In this document: positions 1-14,697 of the stretch, piece after piece | How the letters are laid out: each line of letters starts with the position of its first letter | How positions within the stretch are numbered: the first letter of the stretch is position 1 | Source: Solenopsis invicta | Lineage: Eukaryota; Arthropoda; Insecta; Hymenoptera; Formicidae | Assembly (NCBI RefSeq): GCF_016802725.1 | Contig: NC_052673.1 | Location: 13,775,037-13,839,036, forward strand | Direction of reading: 5' to 3' | Length of the DNA stretch: 64,000 nt | Position numbers and translations under genes: made by a program | The notes under the pieces: generated by a model | Database searches by the model: none | Told to the model about the DNA's origin: nothing | Seen by the model: only the letters and a program-made list of their open reading frames with translations

Positions 1-3000
1 TCGTAGTCACAAACGTACGTCAGGATCGAAAGACTTTCTGCAACGATTAATGATCGAAAATGTTTTATCATATACTTTTAATATATTGTTACAAAGAATT
101 ATACGTTTACAAGGAATATTAAAAGTGCGTTTGCTTGAGAATAATTTTGTTTGACATTTACGTTAAAAAACATTAAACAGAAGTTAAAAGATTTTAATAA
201 TCAAAATTTGCTTGTTGAAATTAATAGAGTTAAATATTAATCTCACGAATATGTGCTTGTGAATATGACTTTGTAAATCTGTATTATGTACTTTTTTTTT
301 AAATAAATACATTATAAAGATGTTAAAAGTACAAGTAAAATAGAGAATTCAATAAACGTTACGAAATTGAAAATAGCGCGCTTGGAACTCTTCAAGATTA
401 ATAAAATCGCGTTTGCATTTACAATTACACCGGCAATTACAGCGTGGAAATTCCGCGCGTCGTGTTATTTCGCAAAAATTCAAACGTGCGTGGCAATCTC
501 TAAATTCCGTTTCCTCCACGTTTCCGGCTAATTAACGTCGCTTGGCGAGTTATTGGAATGCCATATTCTCGGACGTGTGAACGGACACATACTGCGCATT
601 CGCATGTTTCGCGCTTGTGCCAGAACTGCATGAAACAGATCAGCTCAATCGAGATGTCGATGTAGTAAGTTATTCTCGGATTACAGCCAACACAAGAATG
701 TTGGCCAATTTACATTTGAGCAGATAATGAATATTCAGTCGTAAATAGATGTTCAAGATTATACTTGTTTTTATGCTCTTTTAAAATAGCACAATTATTT
801 TTCTCGGTTACATAATATTTATAAATAATATCACAATCTTTTTAAATATTTTTATATATTATTAATTGCATCTAGCGGTTTTTTTTACTAACGATAGTAT
901 CATTTTATTATTTTTTTTTTTATTACCAATTTTAGATAATATATTTTCTGATAAAGTGTCAATTAGCGTTTAAAAATTGAAATCTTGATGGGTCCAATTT
1001 AGATACGCGAACAAAAATAAAATAAAATGAGAAACAAAAATTAATAAATTAAGATTCATCACTAATGTCAAAGATATCTTTTCGATTAACTGACTGTCGG
1101 GCTGTTCTGTACGTCATGGCAGAATATTTGTCGAACGTCGAAGATGCGACTCCTTCTTTGAGATGGGACATTTTCGCGAGCAATAGCATAGAGTGGCTCA
1201 CATTGGAAGCATTGACCCGTTACGTAGTGTCCTACGGATCATTATAACTCGAGAGATACCGGTATATAATGTCTTTCTATCACACATATGTACTCCGCTT
1301 CCTATGCTCTTTTCCACAAGTAGGTCGAAGAGTATCGATTGTACATGCACACTATTATGCGCGTGTATGTATGTACATGCAAGCGTATACGCGCGTACTC
1401 CGTATGTGCGCGTGGACGTGGAGACGTGTGCATGTGTCGAGAATTGGACATGGACCACGTTCATATCTCGAAATTCAATTTCGAGTGATACACATCGGTA
1501 CACGCGCTCAGTTTATATATCGTCACGCGATAGAAGGACCGCGCACTCTTTGAATTATACACGGCGATTCGTTTTATCTATTTTGCTGTTAGGACGGACG
1601 GTAAAAGTAGCTACGTAAATGAATCAGAGGAAGGATTAGTGAAATTCTAATAAATTCTTTTACTAGCAATTTTATTGTCAAGAATAAAACTTGCAGGTAA
1701 AATAGAGAAATAGTCCAACTGTTAGTCATTTTTACATTAATTTTTAATTTCGTACTGCCAAAGAATTATATATAATGTAAAGATTACCTTGTCTCGTGTT
1801 ACATTATGTAAAACGTTCACCTAAATTGAATGTTAAGTGTCTTAAAGCGCTTCAATGACAGATTACGGATAAACTGCGAAATGAGGAGATGGCCGCAGTT
1901 CGGGGCTCGATCGCGATTTCCTTTAAATTGATTCTGACATTGCGACGCCGCGCAAAAAGCTGCAGCGGATCGGTTTTGCCGCGGGTTATCTCTCTTCGTC
2001 CCCGTCGTCTTCATGTCTCGACGCGTTTCTTCCCCGCCGTTTTATATAGACAAATTAATTTTCCGTCGGAACGCGCAGCATCGTCGTCGTCGCCGGCATT
2101 TTTTTGCCGCCAGTCGTGATTTAAGGGAAGCCAGCGACATGTCCGGTTTTATGAAATTTTTGGATCTTGTTAGCGGGCGCGAATGATTCACGACTTTATA
2201 AGAGCGTTATGATTTACGAGTCGAGTGAATTTTATATATTAAATTTACGTTTTATCAAATATGTCAATTGAAACTTTAAATTGTTTAACTACGCTCATAT
2301 TGATGTAAAAGATAAAAAAGTAATCTACACGAGATTATCGTGAATCATGGAAAACCTGAGAAATAATTTTGTATTCAAATCTACTGCAGTAAATGAGATT
2401 TTAAGAAAATTAAGTTGTTAAACTTGTTTACATTGAATTTAGGACTAAAGTCATTAGGTTATCTGATAATTTTTGAGTTGATATAATGAGTACATTTAAA
2501 AGCACAAAAGGACAAATTACTTTATTAATTAACGATCCTTGATGCGGCAAAGCTTATAAAAATTGTGTTACCTATTTATACCATAAAAATGTGTTGAATT
2601 TATAAATTTATCTTTTATAACAAGCTATTTCCAGCTTTGTTATGCAAAAATATAACGAAGAAAATTTTTCACCGTATTGTCTAACTATAATTTTTGATTA
2701 TGGATTGGCCCATTTTGCATCAGTACAAAAACAGTCTCATCAGTCGAAGGATTGCCGGCTCCATTGTGTCGTCGACAATAGAATACGGCAAACTCCTCTT
2801 CTTCCATCTTGCTCGCTTTTTCTCCGCCTCTTTTCTTTTCTCAGCCTTTTTCCTTTCCACTCCACTCGCCGCGGCGCCTTTGTAATTCGCGAAAAAGTTA
2901 CGTCGCTCTCTCCTAATTGAAACTGCAATCAGTCTATGCAAATAGTCCCCTGAAGGTGCATCCTTCCGTGCAAAGGGCGTGAACAGGAAAGTCGGGAAGC

Positions 3001-6000
3001 TGGCCAAGGTGCCCTCTTGTTCCTTTAAACTTTACGTACTATTCCATTAGGATGATTGCATACTGAGCACATTGATATAAATAGTTCTTAGCTACGCAGC
3101 TTGTTACAAAGAGAAGATTAAAAAGCTGTAGCAATCATTTAAAACAATAATGATGCCCTATACGTTGACCTCGACTTTCCACTCTTTTGATTGTATATTT
3201 TTTATCCTTAAAATTATATGTATTATCTAATATCCTTTATAAAATGATATAAATAATTTTATAATATGCAATAAAATTGATCGAAACGTATAATTTCGTT
3301 AACTCTGCGTTTGCATTAGCAAGAATAAAACTGTTTTGAATATTTATTATAATATAGATGTCAAACTAAATAATTAAAAATCAATTTCTTCCTAAGAATT
3401 CTAAGATTACTACTAGAAATGTGATACAAGTCCTCCAATTTTCTCACTCGTATTTGAACGTAAAAAGTATCCGTTATATTTTAAATTAAAGATGCGAAAC
3501 GACGCGCGAGCGAAAACTCGGCTTCGATATCTTTTCTACCTCGACCGCGCAATCGAGGTCGCTCTTCAGCCGGCGACGGTAATCGAGTCTCCATCGGGGC
3601 TCGCTAATCACCGGACTTCGATTGCGATTCGTCGTTATCCCGAATGATTTGTCTGTGCTATTGCGAGTGGCGCGCGCGAGCACGGCCACCTGTTGCTCTC
3701 GCAGCATGCGAGGAAGAAAGCCTGCGATAATTATTATGGCGAATACGCCGGCCCTCTCTCGCTTTCCTCCCTTTCTTTTCATCCCGTCGCTACGAGCAAC
3801 CACCCGCTGTTCGCCCATCCCTTTCATATACACTCCATTTTCCTCGACTTCCGCCTTCCCCGTCGCAGTTATTCCTCCTCGCGTTATTATTTCTTTCGTC
3901 TTCCTCGTTTCGCGGCACTCTGCGTGGACAAAAGGCGAGCAAATGCTTCGAAAAGTTTGCCAAAAGAAACAAGATTGTGTGAAGATGCCGGATACAATTA
4001 ACAAACGAGAAAATAACATCGTTACACGAGCGGTAAAAAATTAATTGCCATTAATCTTAATAAAATTAACGAGTTAATTCCGTTTTCATTATCATACAGA
4101 CTTTTGCTACAAATACATTTTAAATATGTGTAGTACTAATTCGTAGATTTAACATAAGTATTTTTATTTGGAAATAAACTTGAAAATAATCTTTTTAAGT
4201 TAAAATATTTTCTTCGTGAAAGTAGATAAGTTGTGAAAAAAATATATCAAGGATATTAACAATTTGTAAATATTAGCTATTTAACATTTTTTATTTATTA
4301 AGCCGTTGTCATTGATTCTTACATTTAGCCTTAGAATGACACTATCTGTTTTATCATGAGAATGACAAATTGGATATAACATATCCGAACCAATTTTGAT
4401 TTATTATATTTTTCATAAAAATGAATGTTTTTTATTGTAACGAATTCTTTTCTTCGGTCAAACATTAACAAATACAATGATCTCAAGTAAATATTCATAT
4501 CTTTATTAATGAAAATGTTAATTACAATACAAAAAGTTAGTTACAATAAGAAAAAAAAATTATTTTTGAAAAAAAATTTTAATTAAAATTTTTTTTAGAA
4601 AAAATTTGTGTTTATTAAATAACTTAAGATGACAAATTTTTTAAATAGTTTGAAAACTAAAAACTTTAATTTTAAAGAAAAAGATATGCCAAAAATAATG
4701 AGTTGAACGTTTCAAACATGTAATTCTGACGAAATGAAAATGTTATAGCATTTTAAATATAATTTTTTAATTGAGAAATCTATTTTTTGTAAAAGAAAAT
4801 GTTCACTAATAAAAAAATACCTAAATAATATTATTAACATTGTATTATCTATTTTATTGTGATTGTGGCGTAAGAGCTGTGCGTCTCTCTGCCAAAAATC
4901 TGGCTTTAAATCCATCCAGATTTTAATTTTTAATTAATCACCATCGCGAGAAGGTAATAGCAAATTACTGATAATCGGCGAGAGTACCTTTACTAAAACA
5001 ATCAGCCATGAAGCGTGCATAAGAGTATGCATCAGGTGGAAATTACGATCTTCATGAGAGAGATAGAGAGAGAGTGGAAGGGAGGCGGAGGGAGTTAGAG
5101 TAGAAGAGAGAGAAAGATTTGTTTTATTAATGAAATGTATTTTTAGCACTCCAATATTTGCATATTTTTGCAATATGTTATTTACACGTTGGACAATACA
5201 TTTTTACTAAAAACATTAATATTTTATTTTATAATTTACTTGTATGTGCATTTACGTTATTAAAAAGATACGTCAAGCAGAAAAAATATGAACATTTGTA
5301 ATAATTTATTCCATAAAAAAGGTTACACAAACTATGCATTTGGTATGACATCTAAAATAAACTTTCGATCGTTATTATTTAAAGATTATTTATTGATTAA
5401 TGCTCTCCTTTAGTGCTAAAGAAAACGAGCATCTGTTTGTATTCAAATGTCAGGTAAATTTGTCAACCTTCAATATTATTAATTGTAAGACGTTATTCTT
5501 GGAAAAAAGATTTTGAATACATCATACTCGTTATTCTAGGATTGTTTTACTGTTTTAAAATGTCATCAGCCAATCACAAAGACATATTAGCATTTGAAAG
5601 TAGTACTTAAAACGATCTTATAATAAGAATTAACTATCGGTCTCAATGTTTATTATGCTGTATTGTTACGAACTGTATTAAAAATATCTACATCAGTAGT
5701 TTTTTTTTTTAACCGTTAAAAAAATCATGAATCTAATCTTGATATTATATTGTTTAAAGTATAGCATGGGGTGTAAAATTTATTGTCGATAGTATCATTT
5801 AATGACAAAAGAAAAGACAAAATCACGTTTTGAGATTTGAATTTACATTCTATATCTGTTTTATTCTTTTTACTTTTTTCTTTACAATTAATATACTATG
5901 TCCATGGAATTATTAAGCATCCATATTGAATAGAGACATGCATCGTCATTGTTGCTGATAGTCCTATTTTGAGTGACAATCGATACAATAGTGATAGGCG

Positions 6001-9000
6001 CGTGCTTTCCAATGCTATATCGAAGGCAGTGCGCGATTGTGCGTCTGACGTCTTATCATCGGCGAACGATGCCCATTGAAATGTTCCTTAATCGATAGAC
6101 GTTCCTCAGAGCGTTGGGTGCTGTTGTCGACTCGAAGTGATTCGCGACGGCTGACATTATAAGGCCGAAACAATGTATCGCATGCGAATGCATTTCTCCC
6201 TGCGAGGCTGGAAATGTAGTTGTGCTTACGATTGAAATTGTTAACAAAAATCTTTTTCAAAAAGTCGATTTATTGAACTTCTTGTTACGCTACTTCTTGT
6301 AAGATAGAAACAAATTTGAGACAAAAGTAGTAATTACTGAAAGAGTATAAAAAGAAAGTTAAATTTGTGTGTGTACTAAAAATGACGAGTAAGATTAATA
6401 AATTGCATGTATATTAATTTTATGCAGAAGTATTATATATTATGTAGATAAATAAAAAATTAAAAGTAAAGAAGAGTCTAATGCAATCAAATATTTAGGA
6501 ACATTTATATTTGTATCACTTTTGTGGTTATTATCAATTCATAAATTATTTTTTAGGAGGACTTTTGCTTGTAAGAATTTATTTTTTTTTTTTTCTTACG
6601 AGAGTAAAACAAGTAGAGTAGAATAGTCAAAATAATATTAACAAGGAACCCTTTAAATAATGCATATATCGCGATTCTACATTAATATTTGTTGCTCTTA
6701 TTATTTGCTATTTAATCCGAAATAGTTGAATACGATATTGCACGAATGGAGAGCGCGATACCGGCATTAAATGTTGCGCGTTTAATCTTCACTCGTTCGA
6801 GCCGAGAGAGGCTGACACGAGAGAGCAGCGTAATGAAACAGACGGAAATAAAAAGGATGTTACCGTCAAGATCTGAAAATAATCCGGAAAATGGGGAGGA
6901 GTGGAAGGATGCACGCGAGAGGGTGAAGAGAGTAAGATATCGGGGGTTCTCTCTTTCGCGCAATTAAAATTTCCATTTCTCTCTTCCGCGGTCGGCTTTG
7001 TTTTCCTTCTATCTATTCGGGATCGCGGCATCAAAGGTACCTTGTGCCGTGGTAATAATAACAGCCCCCTCAAAAAGCGTTTTCATTGTAACGAGTCACA
7101 GGATTTAAATCGTTCTCTCCGTTAATTGGCCTGTCGCTGTGTCCGGCTCCCATAATACTTCGAATAATAAAACGGGTGGCCGGTCCTTCTCGAATACTTG
7201 CCATTAGCTGTTTGACGTTTAATCCCGAGAAATGGGGAAATAAGATTAAAGAAATTCGATTAATTAACTGCGATGTATCAACGTGTTTGGTTATATTTGT
7301 TGACGCACTGCATATCATTTGTCAATCTGTCTTTTGATAGTTCAATCAAATGATGTGACATGAGCTGTACTTTATCTACTTTGTCTATTTAATATTACTT
7401 TTGTTTATTAGCGCGAAATCAATATATGGAGAAATTTATACTAGCCGCGTTGGCAACACTGTCGGTAGATATTTGAGCTTTTGACTTTACTTTTTTAATT
7501 TGTACTTTAAAATAAAATTATACATGTATAAAAGTTTTAATTTGATACCATGTTGATACTGTTTCTTTTGTGTATAACTCAAAAATTTATTAATATTTCA
7601 AAAAATTTCTTTGTTTTTAACAATAAACTTATGTATTTAGAATACTAACGTTTGATAAAAAATGTTGTTCACTTTGTTATATCTAAATCAAGTCATAATG
7701 TCGATCATAATGCTCGAAGAATAAATCTAATATTCAGGGCAAAAGAAAAAAGAAGCCCTAAATTCGTAATGATACACGTGGATTCAATAGTAACCCAATT
7801 AAGCTGGAAAATCTTTTTCTGCTATCTTTTACGTTTCCCTGTTTAATTACATTTACGAAAAAGTAGATGGTAGCAAATCGTTTACACTATTAATTTGCTT
7901 CTATTTTAAATATTAAAACATTTCGTAAACGACGATCTCTTGATGTGTGACGTTCTCTTCAGTATTGTAAATTAAATGAATTTCTCATAGTTCAATATTA
8001 GTTTATCGATTTAATAAGTAAAGAGATAAATTTTGCGAGATAATACATCTATTTCTCATTAAATCCATTCTGTCGGATTTATTTTTGTCTTTTGTCTTCC
8101 TACTATTTCATTCTGCTCGCTCATTCGAAATTTCGAGCGTTTGTGCGTAAGCTATGATTAGCATGCATCAACGAGTGAAATCCGGCGCTCAGTCGCATTT
8201 ACAAAATGAATAAACACCCATAGTTGACAATTTTCCGCTTAGCCACGCATTGTTTGCCCCAATCGATCATCTGTCAACCAAGCCTTTTTAGCTCGAGCTT
8301 GACTGATTAAATGCAATATCCTTTGTTAGTTTCGATGCTACACTAAACATATATTGTTTTATTGTTACGAGTGTTACATAAAGTAAGCATATGACATTAT
8401 ATTTAATAATAGAAACCTAAAGAATCGAAATGTCAAAATATGAGTCAAAAATTAAATCTGTCTAAAAATCTATCTAAAAAGTTTAGATTTTACTTTGAAT
8501 ATAAAACATAAAAGCTCTTATAGAGAATATGAATTGATATGGACCAGTATGGATCGTTATAATTAGATTTTTCTGTACAGTAAATATTGTAAATAATGAG
8601 TTAATTCAGATGAAAAGAACGGGATAAAAAATTTAGTACTATATAATAATCTTACAAAATTAATGGAACAGAGTAAAAATTTAAAATTAAAAAAAATTTA
8701 ATTAATTAACTGGAAAGTTGAATTATTATCTCACAAAAATTAGTTGTTTACACGCGTTTTAGACTATATTTTCTCGTGGCACGAGGGCGTTGCATCGCTC
8801 GGCGTCGATTATACCGGCCTATTTCGCTCTTGGATTCTCTGTAGGGGGGAAAAGACGAGATGAAGGAGGTATCTCATTATTGTCGGGGGTGAAAGGAGGA
8901 CGGAAACGCGGAAGAGCGCCTTGCGAGATGTAGGGTGCGTGACGTCGCTGTAACTTTGCATTTGGGTCGTCTGATAGGTGCGCGTTTATGCGCCTTGCAC

Positions 9001-10279
9001 GATTAATAACGGGGGAAAGAGCCAGGGAAGAGGAACGAGAAAGCTCTTATCGTATATCATTAGATCTGAAATCGATTTGGGTATCGGTGAAGAAGACAGC
9101 CTTGAATATACGCGAGCCCTCTAGCTGTTGCGATCGATCGGTTCTTGTTACAACAAAGGGTGATATCTCTCGTCGCAGCTTGCAAAAGCTCCATAGTTTC
9201 TGCTAATAGATTCTTCTGGATTGTAAACTAAATGTTAAATAATTTATAAAGATCGATTGCGGAAAATTAGATGAATGTTGGTAGTAGGACGAATAAAGTT
9301 TTTTTTTCTTCTAAAAAATTAGCAAAGAAAGTAAATGAGTTTATTAAGCATCTTTAGTTAAATCCATTTGTTTTTAATTAATTTTACATTTTGGTTTTAT
9401 TTCGAAATTTGCATTTGAATAAATTGGATGAACACATTATTGCACTAATGCATGAAACTCTAGCAAAAATAGTAACACTACCGAAGAGCACTGAAAATGG
9501 CAGATTGCCCTACGGTGATAAAATAATCGCTTACAAAGCAACGCCCTGTTGCGACTGAGCGTGCTGATCTTCGAGTGTTCGACGAGATTAGTAACAGTAC
9601 TAGTAGTGATAGTAGTGGTGGACGAGCGCCAACTACACTTTGAGATTAGAACACGAGCGCATCCCTTAGGGCGATGTGAACCGCGAGATGAACCGAGATG
9701 AAAGATTGATAAAGGGTCGTTGAATGATGTACGAACGAGAGATGGGGAGAATCGATCGAGTCGACACCGCTTTTATTTGATTGAAGAAAATTTCCGATAG
9801 ATTCTAAGAGCGCGAATGCGACGATGTCTTCTAGCACGAATAATATCGATGCCTCAGGCCAATAGAGCTTTACAGCTTTATCGTGAACAATGCGAAGATG
9901 TTTTGCTATTTATTATCATTTTATCACGTACTGCTTACATCGCATAATAACTATTGATGTACTATGTTTCAAAATATATTTAATGAATAAATTTTAGTTT
10001 TAATTTCTCACATTTAATTACTATTTCAGAGTATGCCAATTTACTTTTACAAAAATAGAGATATAATCTGACCTGTGCAATTTTATCGAATGTTTTTTTC
10101 ACACGGATGCTTTTTCAAACTGTTAATTATAATTTTTGTTACAATATTTATTTAACGCTGAAAAAAATTAAAATAGATTTAATAAATATATTTATTAAGT
10201 ATATATTTATAAAGAATACTATTCGAAATCAATATTTTATAATAAGTACCTGCAAAAAAGGAAATAGTTACTTCAGAGA
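1..10279. other. Gene-less stretch, AT-rich with GC islands
   Basis: I see no convincing gene here. The background is AT-rich with many short homopolymer runs. GC-richer islands lie near 1880-2130, 3490-3960, 6740-7100, 8760-9190 and 9500-9850. Open frames of 70-177 codons occur in these islands on both strands at once, which is what low stop-codon density gives by chance. Around 1340-1440 there is a run of alternating purine and pyrimidine (cgtgtatgtatgtacatgca and similar) that could adopt Z-DNA. An A/T palindrome lies near 4566-4596. Confidence 0.5.
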
Positions 10280-10510
10280 TATTTAATTTATATTTACTTG
10301 AAATAAGATATTTATTTAACATTTTGATATATATTACAGATAAATAAGTTTTCTCTATTTTCTGTTATTTATTTACTATTTTTTACTTTGTATACTTTTA
10401 ATAAACAAATAATACTAAAGAGACAATAGAAAATTGGGGAAACTTATTTATTCATGATATATCAAAATATAAAATAAAAATCTTATTTGGAATAAATGTA
10501 ATTATAAATA
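10280..10510. repeat. Imperfect palindrome, foldback element candidate
   Basis: The left half (about 10280-10380) is matched in reverse complement by the right half (about 10400-10510). Matching blocks in order include aaataagat, ttttgatata, aaataagttt and ttttct. Arms are about 100 nt with a short centre. The whole is extremely AT-rich, so part of the match could be compositional, but the order and spacing of blocks are kept across the arm. This fits a decayed MITE or foldback element. No clear target duplication is visible. Confidence 0.5.
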
Positions 10511-11414
10511 TAAGTATATAAATAATAAATATAACATTTATTTTTTTATATTTTCTACTCAAATTGTATTTTTTATAAACTCATTCTTTAAAAAAATTAT
10601 TTCTGTTATTATTTTCTACTTCAATTAATGATTGTCCCTCAGCACTTTTATATCGTATATTATTATTACATTAGATGTATAAAAATAAAATTCGTTTCTA
10701 AGTATGCTTATAATATTATTATTAGAGCTGATAATCAAATTGATTTGAGATTATTTCTAGCTTTAATTTACTGTTAGCTGTAATTTACGTTTTAGTTTGA
10801 CGGCATGCAATTTATAGAATTAAAAAATATATTTAAATGATATAAAAAAATTAAGCACGAAGATTTGCTTCGATCAAAAAATAACCTTTTATTTCTTGTA
10901 TTATTCATGTGTATGAATAATATGTGCATAGTATTTACTTATTCATTGTTTAATGATATTAATAATAATCTTTGGAGCTTATCAAATTTGATTGATGTAG
11001 CATTCGTATTCGTTGAAGTAAATAAATTAACATTGCACAATTGAGAATTCCAATAGTTTTTTTTGTTTTGTTTTTGTGAGTGTGTACAATAAGAGAGAGA
11101 GTATTTGTTCGCTAAGTTTCGATCTCTTCGTGATCCGTTGTGTAATCATTTCCTCCTCGCTTCAGCTTTCAGTAACAAAGCGATTCCTTCGATACTAGTT
11201 ATATTTACCAACTTCCGCTGCAAGCAGCATTAGAAGCGGGCGGAAAACGGGAACTCTTCCGCCGCATTGCTTTCCCTTTACGTGCATCGGCCAACATTAT
11301 AGTCCGCTGCACAAGCCCGCCATTTCGCGGTGCACAGTCGATGGCCTTTCGATAAGCGCAGTAGCGAGAGTAAGATTAAGCTATAGTGAAAGTAGAAAAA
11401 GAAGAAACAAAAAA

Positions 11415-11420
<6 letters not shown>

Positions 11421-11462
<42 letters not shown>
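11421..11462. repeat. (GA)21 microsatellite
   Basis: A perfect dinucleotide run of GA, flanked by purine-rich sequence (gggaaa before, gacagaaaag after). Confidence 0.95.
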
Positions 11463-11466
<4 letters not shown>

Positions 11467-12222
11467 AAAGGGAGAGAGAATGAACTGTAAACTTAAAAAG
11501 AGATTGGCATTTTGAAAATAGTAGTTTTATGATTTTCAGAATTAAATTGTACGTAATTATTATTCGTAGAAAAATCAGCTTAATAAAATAAATAAAATTT
11601 AATATAAAAATTTACAGTCTTGAACAAAATATAATTTTAAACGATATATCAGAAATAAAAACTGTCAGTAGCTTTGTATTTACAGAGCAATCAAGAAGAG
11701 AATAAAAGGTTGGAATCGAAAAGGACATGTTCCTTTTACGATAAAATTTATTTCTTCTCAATCATTAAATAAATTGAACATTTTGACTTACTTAGCTCTC
11801 TTCAACAGTATTAACAATAAAATAATGTTAAGAATCAATAAATTTTGACGCGCATATTTAAATAAATATAAATATAAATAAAGGGTTACATCGAAACTTA
11901 ACATGTCCAACAGAATAAAATATAAAAATTATTGATTTATGAAATATAAATAATAAATGTTGATAACAAATTGATAACAAATTCTAATAAATGTTGAAAG
12001 TGTAAAAGAGGATGCTTTATCAATTTTTGTTGCGAGAATAGTTTGAGTCCGTTAAATTAGTAAGAAAAGTTAGTGCATTGTCAAATATGGTCAAATAACA
12101 ATTTTCAATTAACTTTTTCTTTGTTTTCCAGAAATAAAAGAAAACGTGTGATCGATTGATTTATTAATGTGTGTCGTAAATGGTGTCTTATGCGTGATTA
12201 ACTTTTTTAACATTCAGTTTAT

Positions 12223-12550
12223 TTAATTTAAGCTGAAATAAATTTTATGGCAAGAAGTACGATCTTTGTTTGCTCGTTTCTGGTATTTTATTCTTTCTTT
12301 GTTTGATATATCAGAAACCTCTGTCTTTTTTCTTTTTTTTTGTAACATTTCTTGCCCGTATGCTTGTAAGTCGTATGTCAAGAAGAAAATAAGTGTTTCG
12401 TAAGTATTTCTTAAGTGAACCTGTCTATTTAGAATAGCTTTCGTCGTTTTTGACAAGTCAACATATTTTCTTGAAAATTTGCGACAGTAATTCATCGTCA
12501 GCGTATTCTGTTGAAAGTATTTCCTAGTGAACTTGACTTCTTTGCAAAAA
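12223..12550 (-). CDS. Open frame of unknown function, possible terminal exon
   Basis: On the minus strand a frame is open from a plausible 3' splice site (tctactttcag, AG just before 12550) to a TAA at 12223, about 108 codons, with an internal ATG at 12493-12495. The product would be lysine-rich, with a short hydrophobic patch (LIFFLTYDL) and a basic stretch (QKKRKKTEVSD). I do not recognise a family. Such a long frame is unusual at this AT content, but over 64 kb and six frames one such frame by chance is not surprising. No signal peptide or poly(A) context decides it. Upstream DNA near 12515-12535 partly repeats sequence inside the frame (gttcactaggaaatactt against gttcacttaagaaatactt), so this could also be decayed repeat sequence. 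Confidence 0.2.
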
Positions 12551-14401
12551 CTGAAAGTAGAAGACCTTTAGTCGCGTTTAAACTCAAAACAAAAAGTTAT
12601 TTACCATCAACCTGTGATCAGAAACAGCAATAAGCAACTGTGCATGCAATGCTGTCGCATGCTTTTTATCACGATATATAAGTCGCATTTTCACATTGCG
12701 TTTTACTAAACTTGTGCAATATATTTTATCGGCATTCTTTATTTTTACTGCATTATAAAAAAGAATATAAATAAATTTTTCATTATTCTCTAAGGAATAA
12801 ATTTTTGCATACAGTATTTATTATTTACTAACAAGTTAATATTTGTTTTTATAATAAGTTACATACTTTTAAACTTCAAACAGTTTTTAATTGGTTGTTT
12901 AACTGAAAATTTTTTTTAGATTAAATAGATTGCATATTTAGGAAAAGGAAATGTTTTATGAAAAGTTTTCTAATTAATATTAATTTATAAGAAGATTGTT
13001 CTTTTTTTTATAAATTTTACTATAATTTTTTATTGATTTTAATATATGTAAAAACATTTTTTACCAGCAAATATTATTTGGCAAATACTATATTTAGAAT
13101 TTTTTACATCAAGATTTCATATTCATTTATTGTACTTAAATTTATGTATACGGATACATTGATAGATTTTTTATCATATCATGAGCTAATCAAATATCGA
13201 AAAATACTCTAATTGAAGATAGAAATTATTTTTATTGCTTAATCTTAAATCATCTGCATTGCTCTTTTTGAGCAGTGATGTGAGTGATGAATATATGAAA
13301 AAAATTAGACCTCTTCCCGTTCGAGAAGTTCGAGACGAGATAAAACGTAGACTCGAGACTTTCAAGATTTTGAATCACCACACTTCTCGCCTTTCAATAG
13401 CTTTACAAACTTTAATACGCGGCCTGAAGTTTTGTAAATTTACTACTTTGATTGTATGAGATGTTTTTGCAACATTGAAATTTAGTGTGACTTTTCAAGT
13501 GCTATACTTGAGTTTCCAATATGTAAAATCAAAAATGCTTACTGTTTTCATTATGTATTAAATAGTTTTTGAATATACCCATTAATTAAATCGCGAAATA
13601 ATAAAATTATTATAAATACTTGTACGTTATTATTATTGTTGCATTTACGATGTGTAATGATAATAGTATCAGGTGTTATTGTTATAGATAATTTATAACA
13701 AAAATTAAATTATTAAAAGACATTTTTATTGATTATTTATTTTTTAATAAAAATATATATTATTAAAAAGTTATTACAATTATACTTACTGCGGTGAATT
13801 TTCCACCTGTGATTCTTGTTTAACGCGTATATATGAACCGCTATTCAAGTTTTCCATTCATCGTCTCAGATTTTTCTGCTGCAGCCACTTTTGTAATTCT
13901 TTCCTATTTTCCTGTCTCTTCGTTCGTATCTATCTCTCATCTTCAAACCGCCAGCCCTTTGCCATTGTCCACCATTGTTGGCGGTATGTGTGCATCGCGA
14001 AAAGTGAATTCCTGCCATTGTACGATACACGGAAAGTAATTCGAACACGAAAAGGGCCCTTTGCTTCATCCAATCGTTCTTCCAGATTGAGGAAATCGAA
14101 AAGTTGATGCAACCGCGATCCAATTTCTGTTGAGATACCGTTAACCGGTAACTTTATTTTCAGACCATTGACTGTCGAGAAATGTGAACACGAAAATTAA
14201 TTAACACAATCAATTTAATAGCAGAAATATATAGACGAGAAAACAGAGAACGAGTCAATTTTTATTTTATTTCTTTACTCAATCAATTAAACCTGAGTAT
14301 TATTAAGAAATATAAATGTCATGAAGAAAATAATTATAAAAATAAATTAAAAATACTTAAATTTAGCTAGCATTTTTTTAGTATGATGTTATAATATTCA
14401 A

Positions 14402-14405
<4 letters not shown>

Positions 14406-14437
<32 letters not shown>

Positions 14438-14462
14438 CACCCATAAAATATCATTTTATATA

Positions 14463-14498
<36 letters not shown>

Positions 14499-14500
14499 TT
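14406..14500. repeat. (TA)n and (TATG)n microsatellites
   Basis: A TA run at about 14406-14433 is followed after 23 nt by a second TA run at about 14457-14470, which passes directly into about seven copies of TATG/GTAT to about 14500. Confidence 0.9.
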
Positions 14501-14697
14501 ATGATATTTTATGGAACATATATTAAAAAAAGAGATTTTTATTAGAAATTCTCTCCAAAAAAATATTGAAGTAAATTGGTTTTGTTCTTGAACCATGATA
14601 TTTTCAACGTTCGATTCTGACCTGAAATAAACAATCCATACGAAATGTGAAATTTTTGAAATGTAATAACTTGTATTTTTATTGAAGATTCGAATTA

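Larger units (their letters stand above)
10511..14697. other. Mostly gene-less AT-rich stretch
   Basis: Apart from the weak open frame at 12223-12550 I see nothing coding that I can defend. It holds the (GA)21 microsatellite at 11421-11462, a GC-richer block near 11140-11380, and (TA)n/(TATG)n tracts at 14406-14500. A short plus-strand frame at 13235-13459 is open and protein-like in composition but has no family resemblance and no ATG before its middle. Confidence 0.45.

Noticed and set aside
3486..4044. 177-codon minus-strand frame and 140-codon plus-strand frame
   Set aside because: Both strands are open over the same GC-rich DNA, composition is low in complexity, and no splice or start signals or family resemblance support either.
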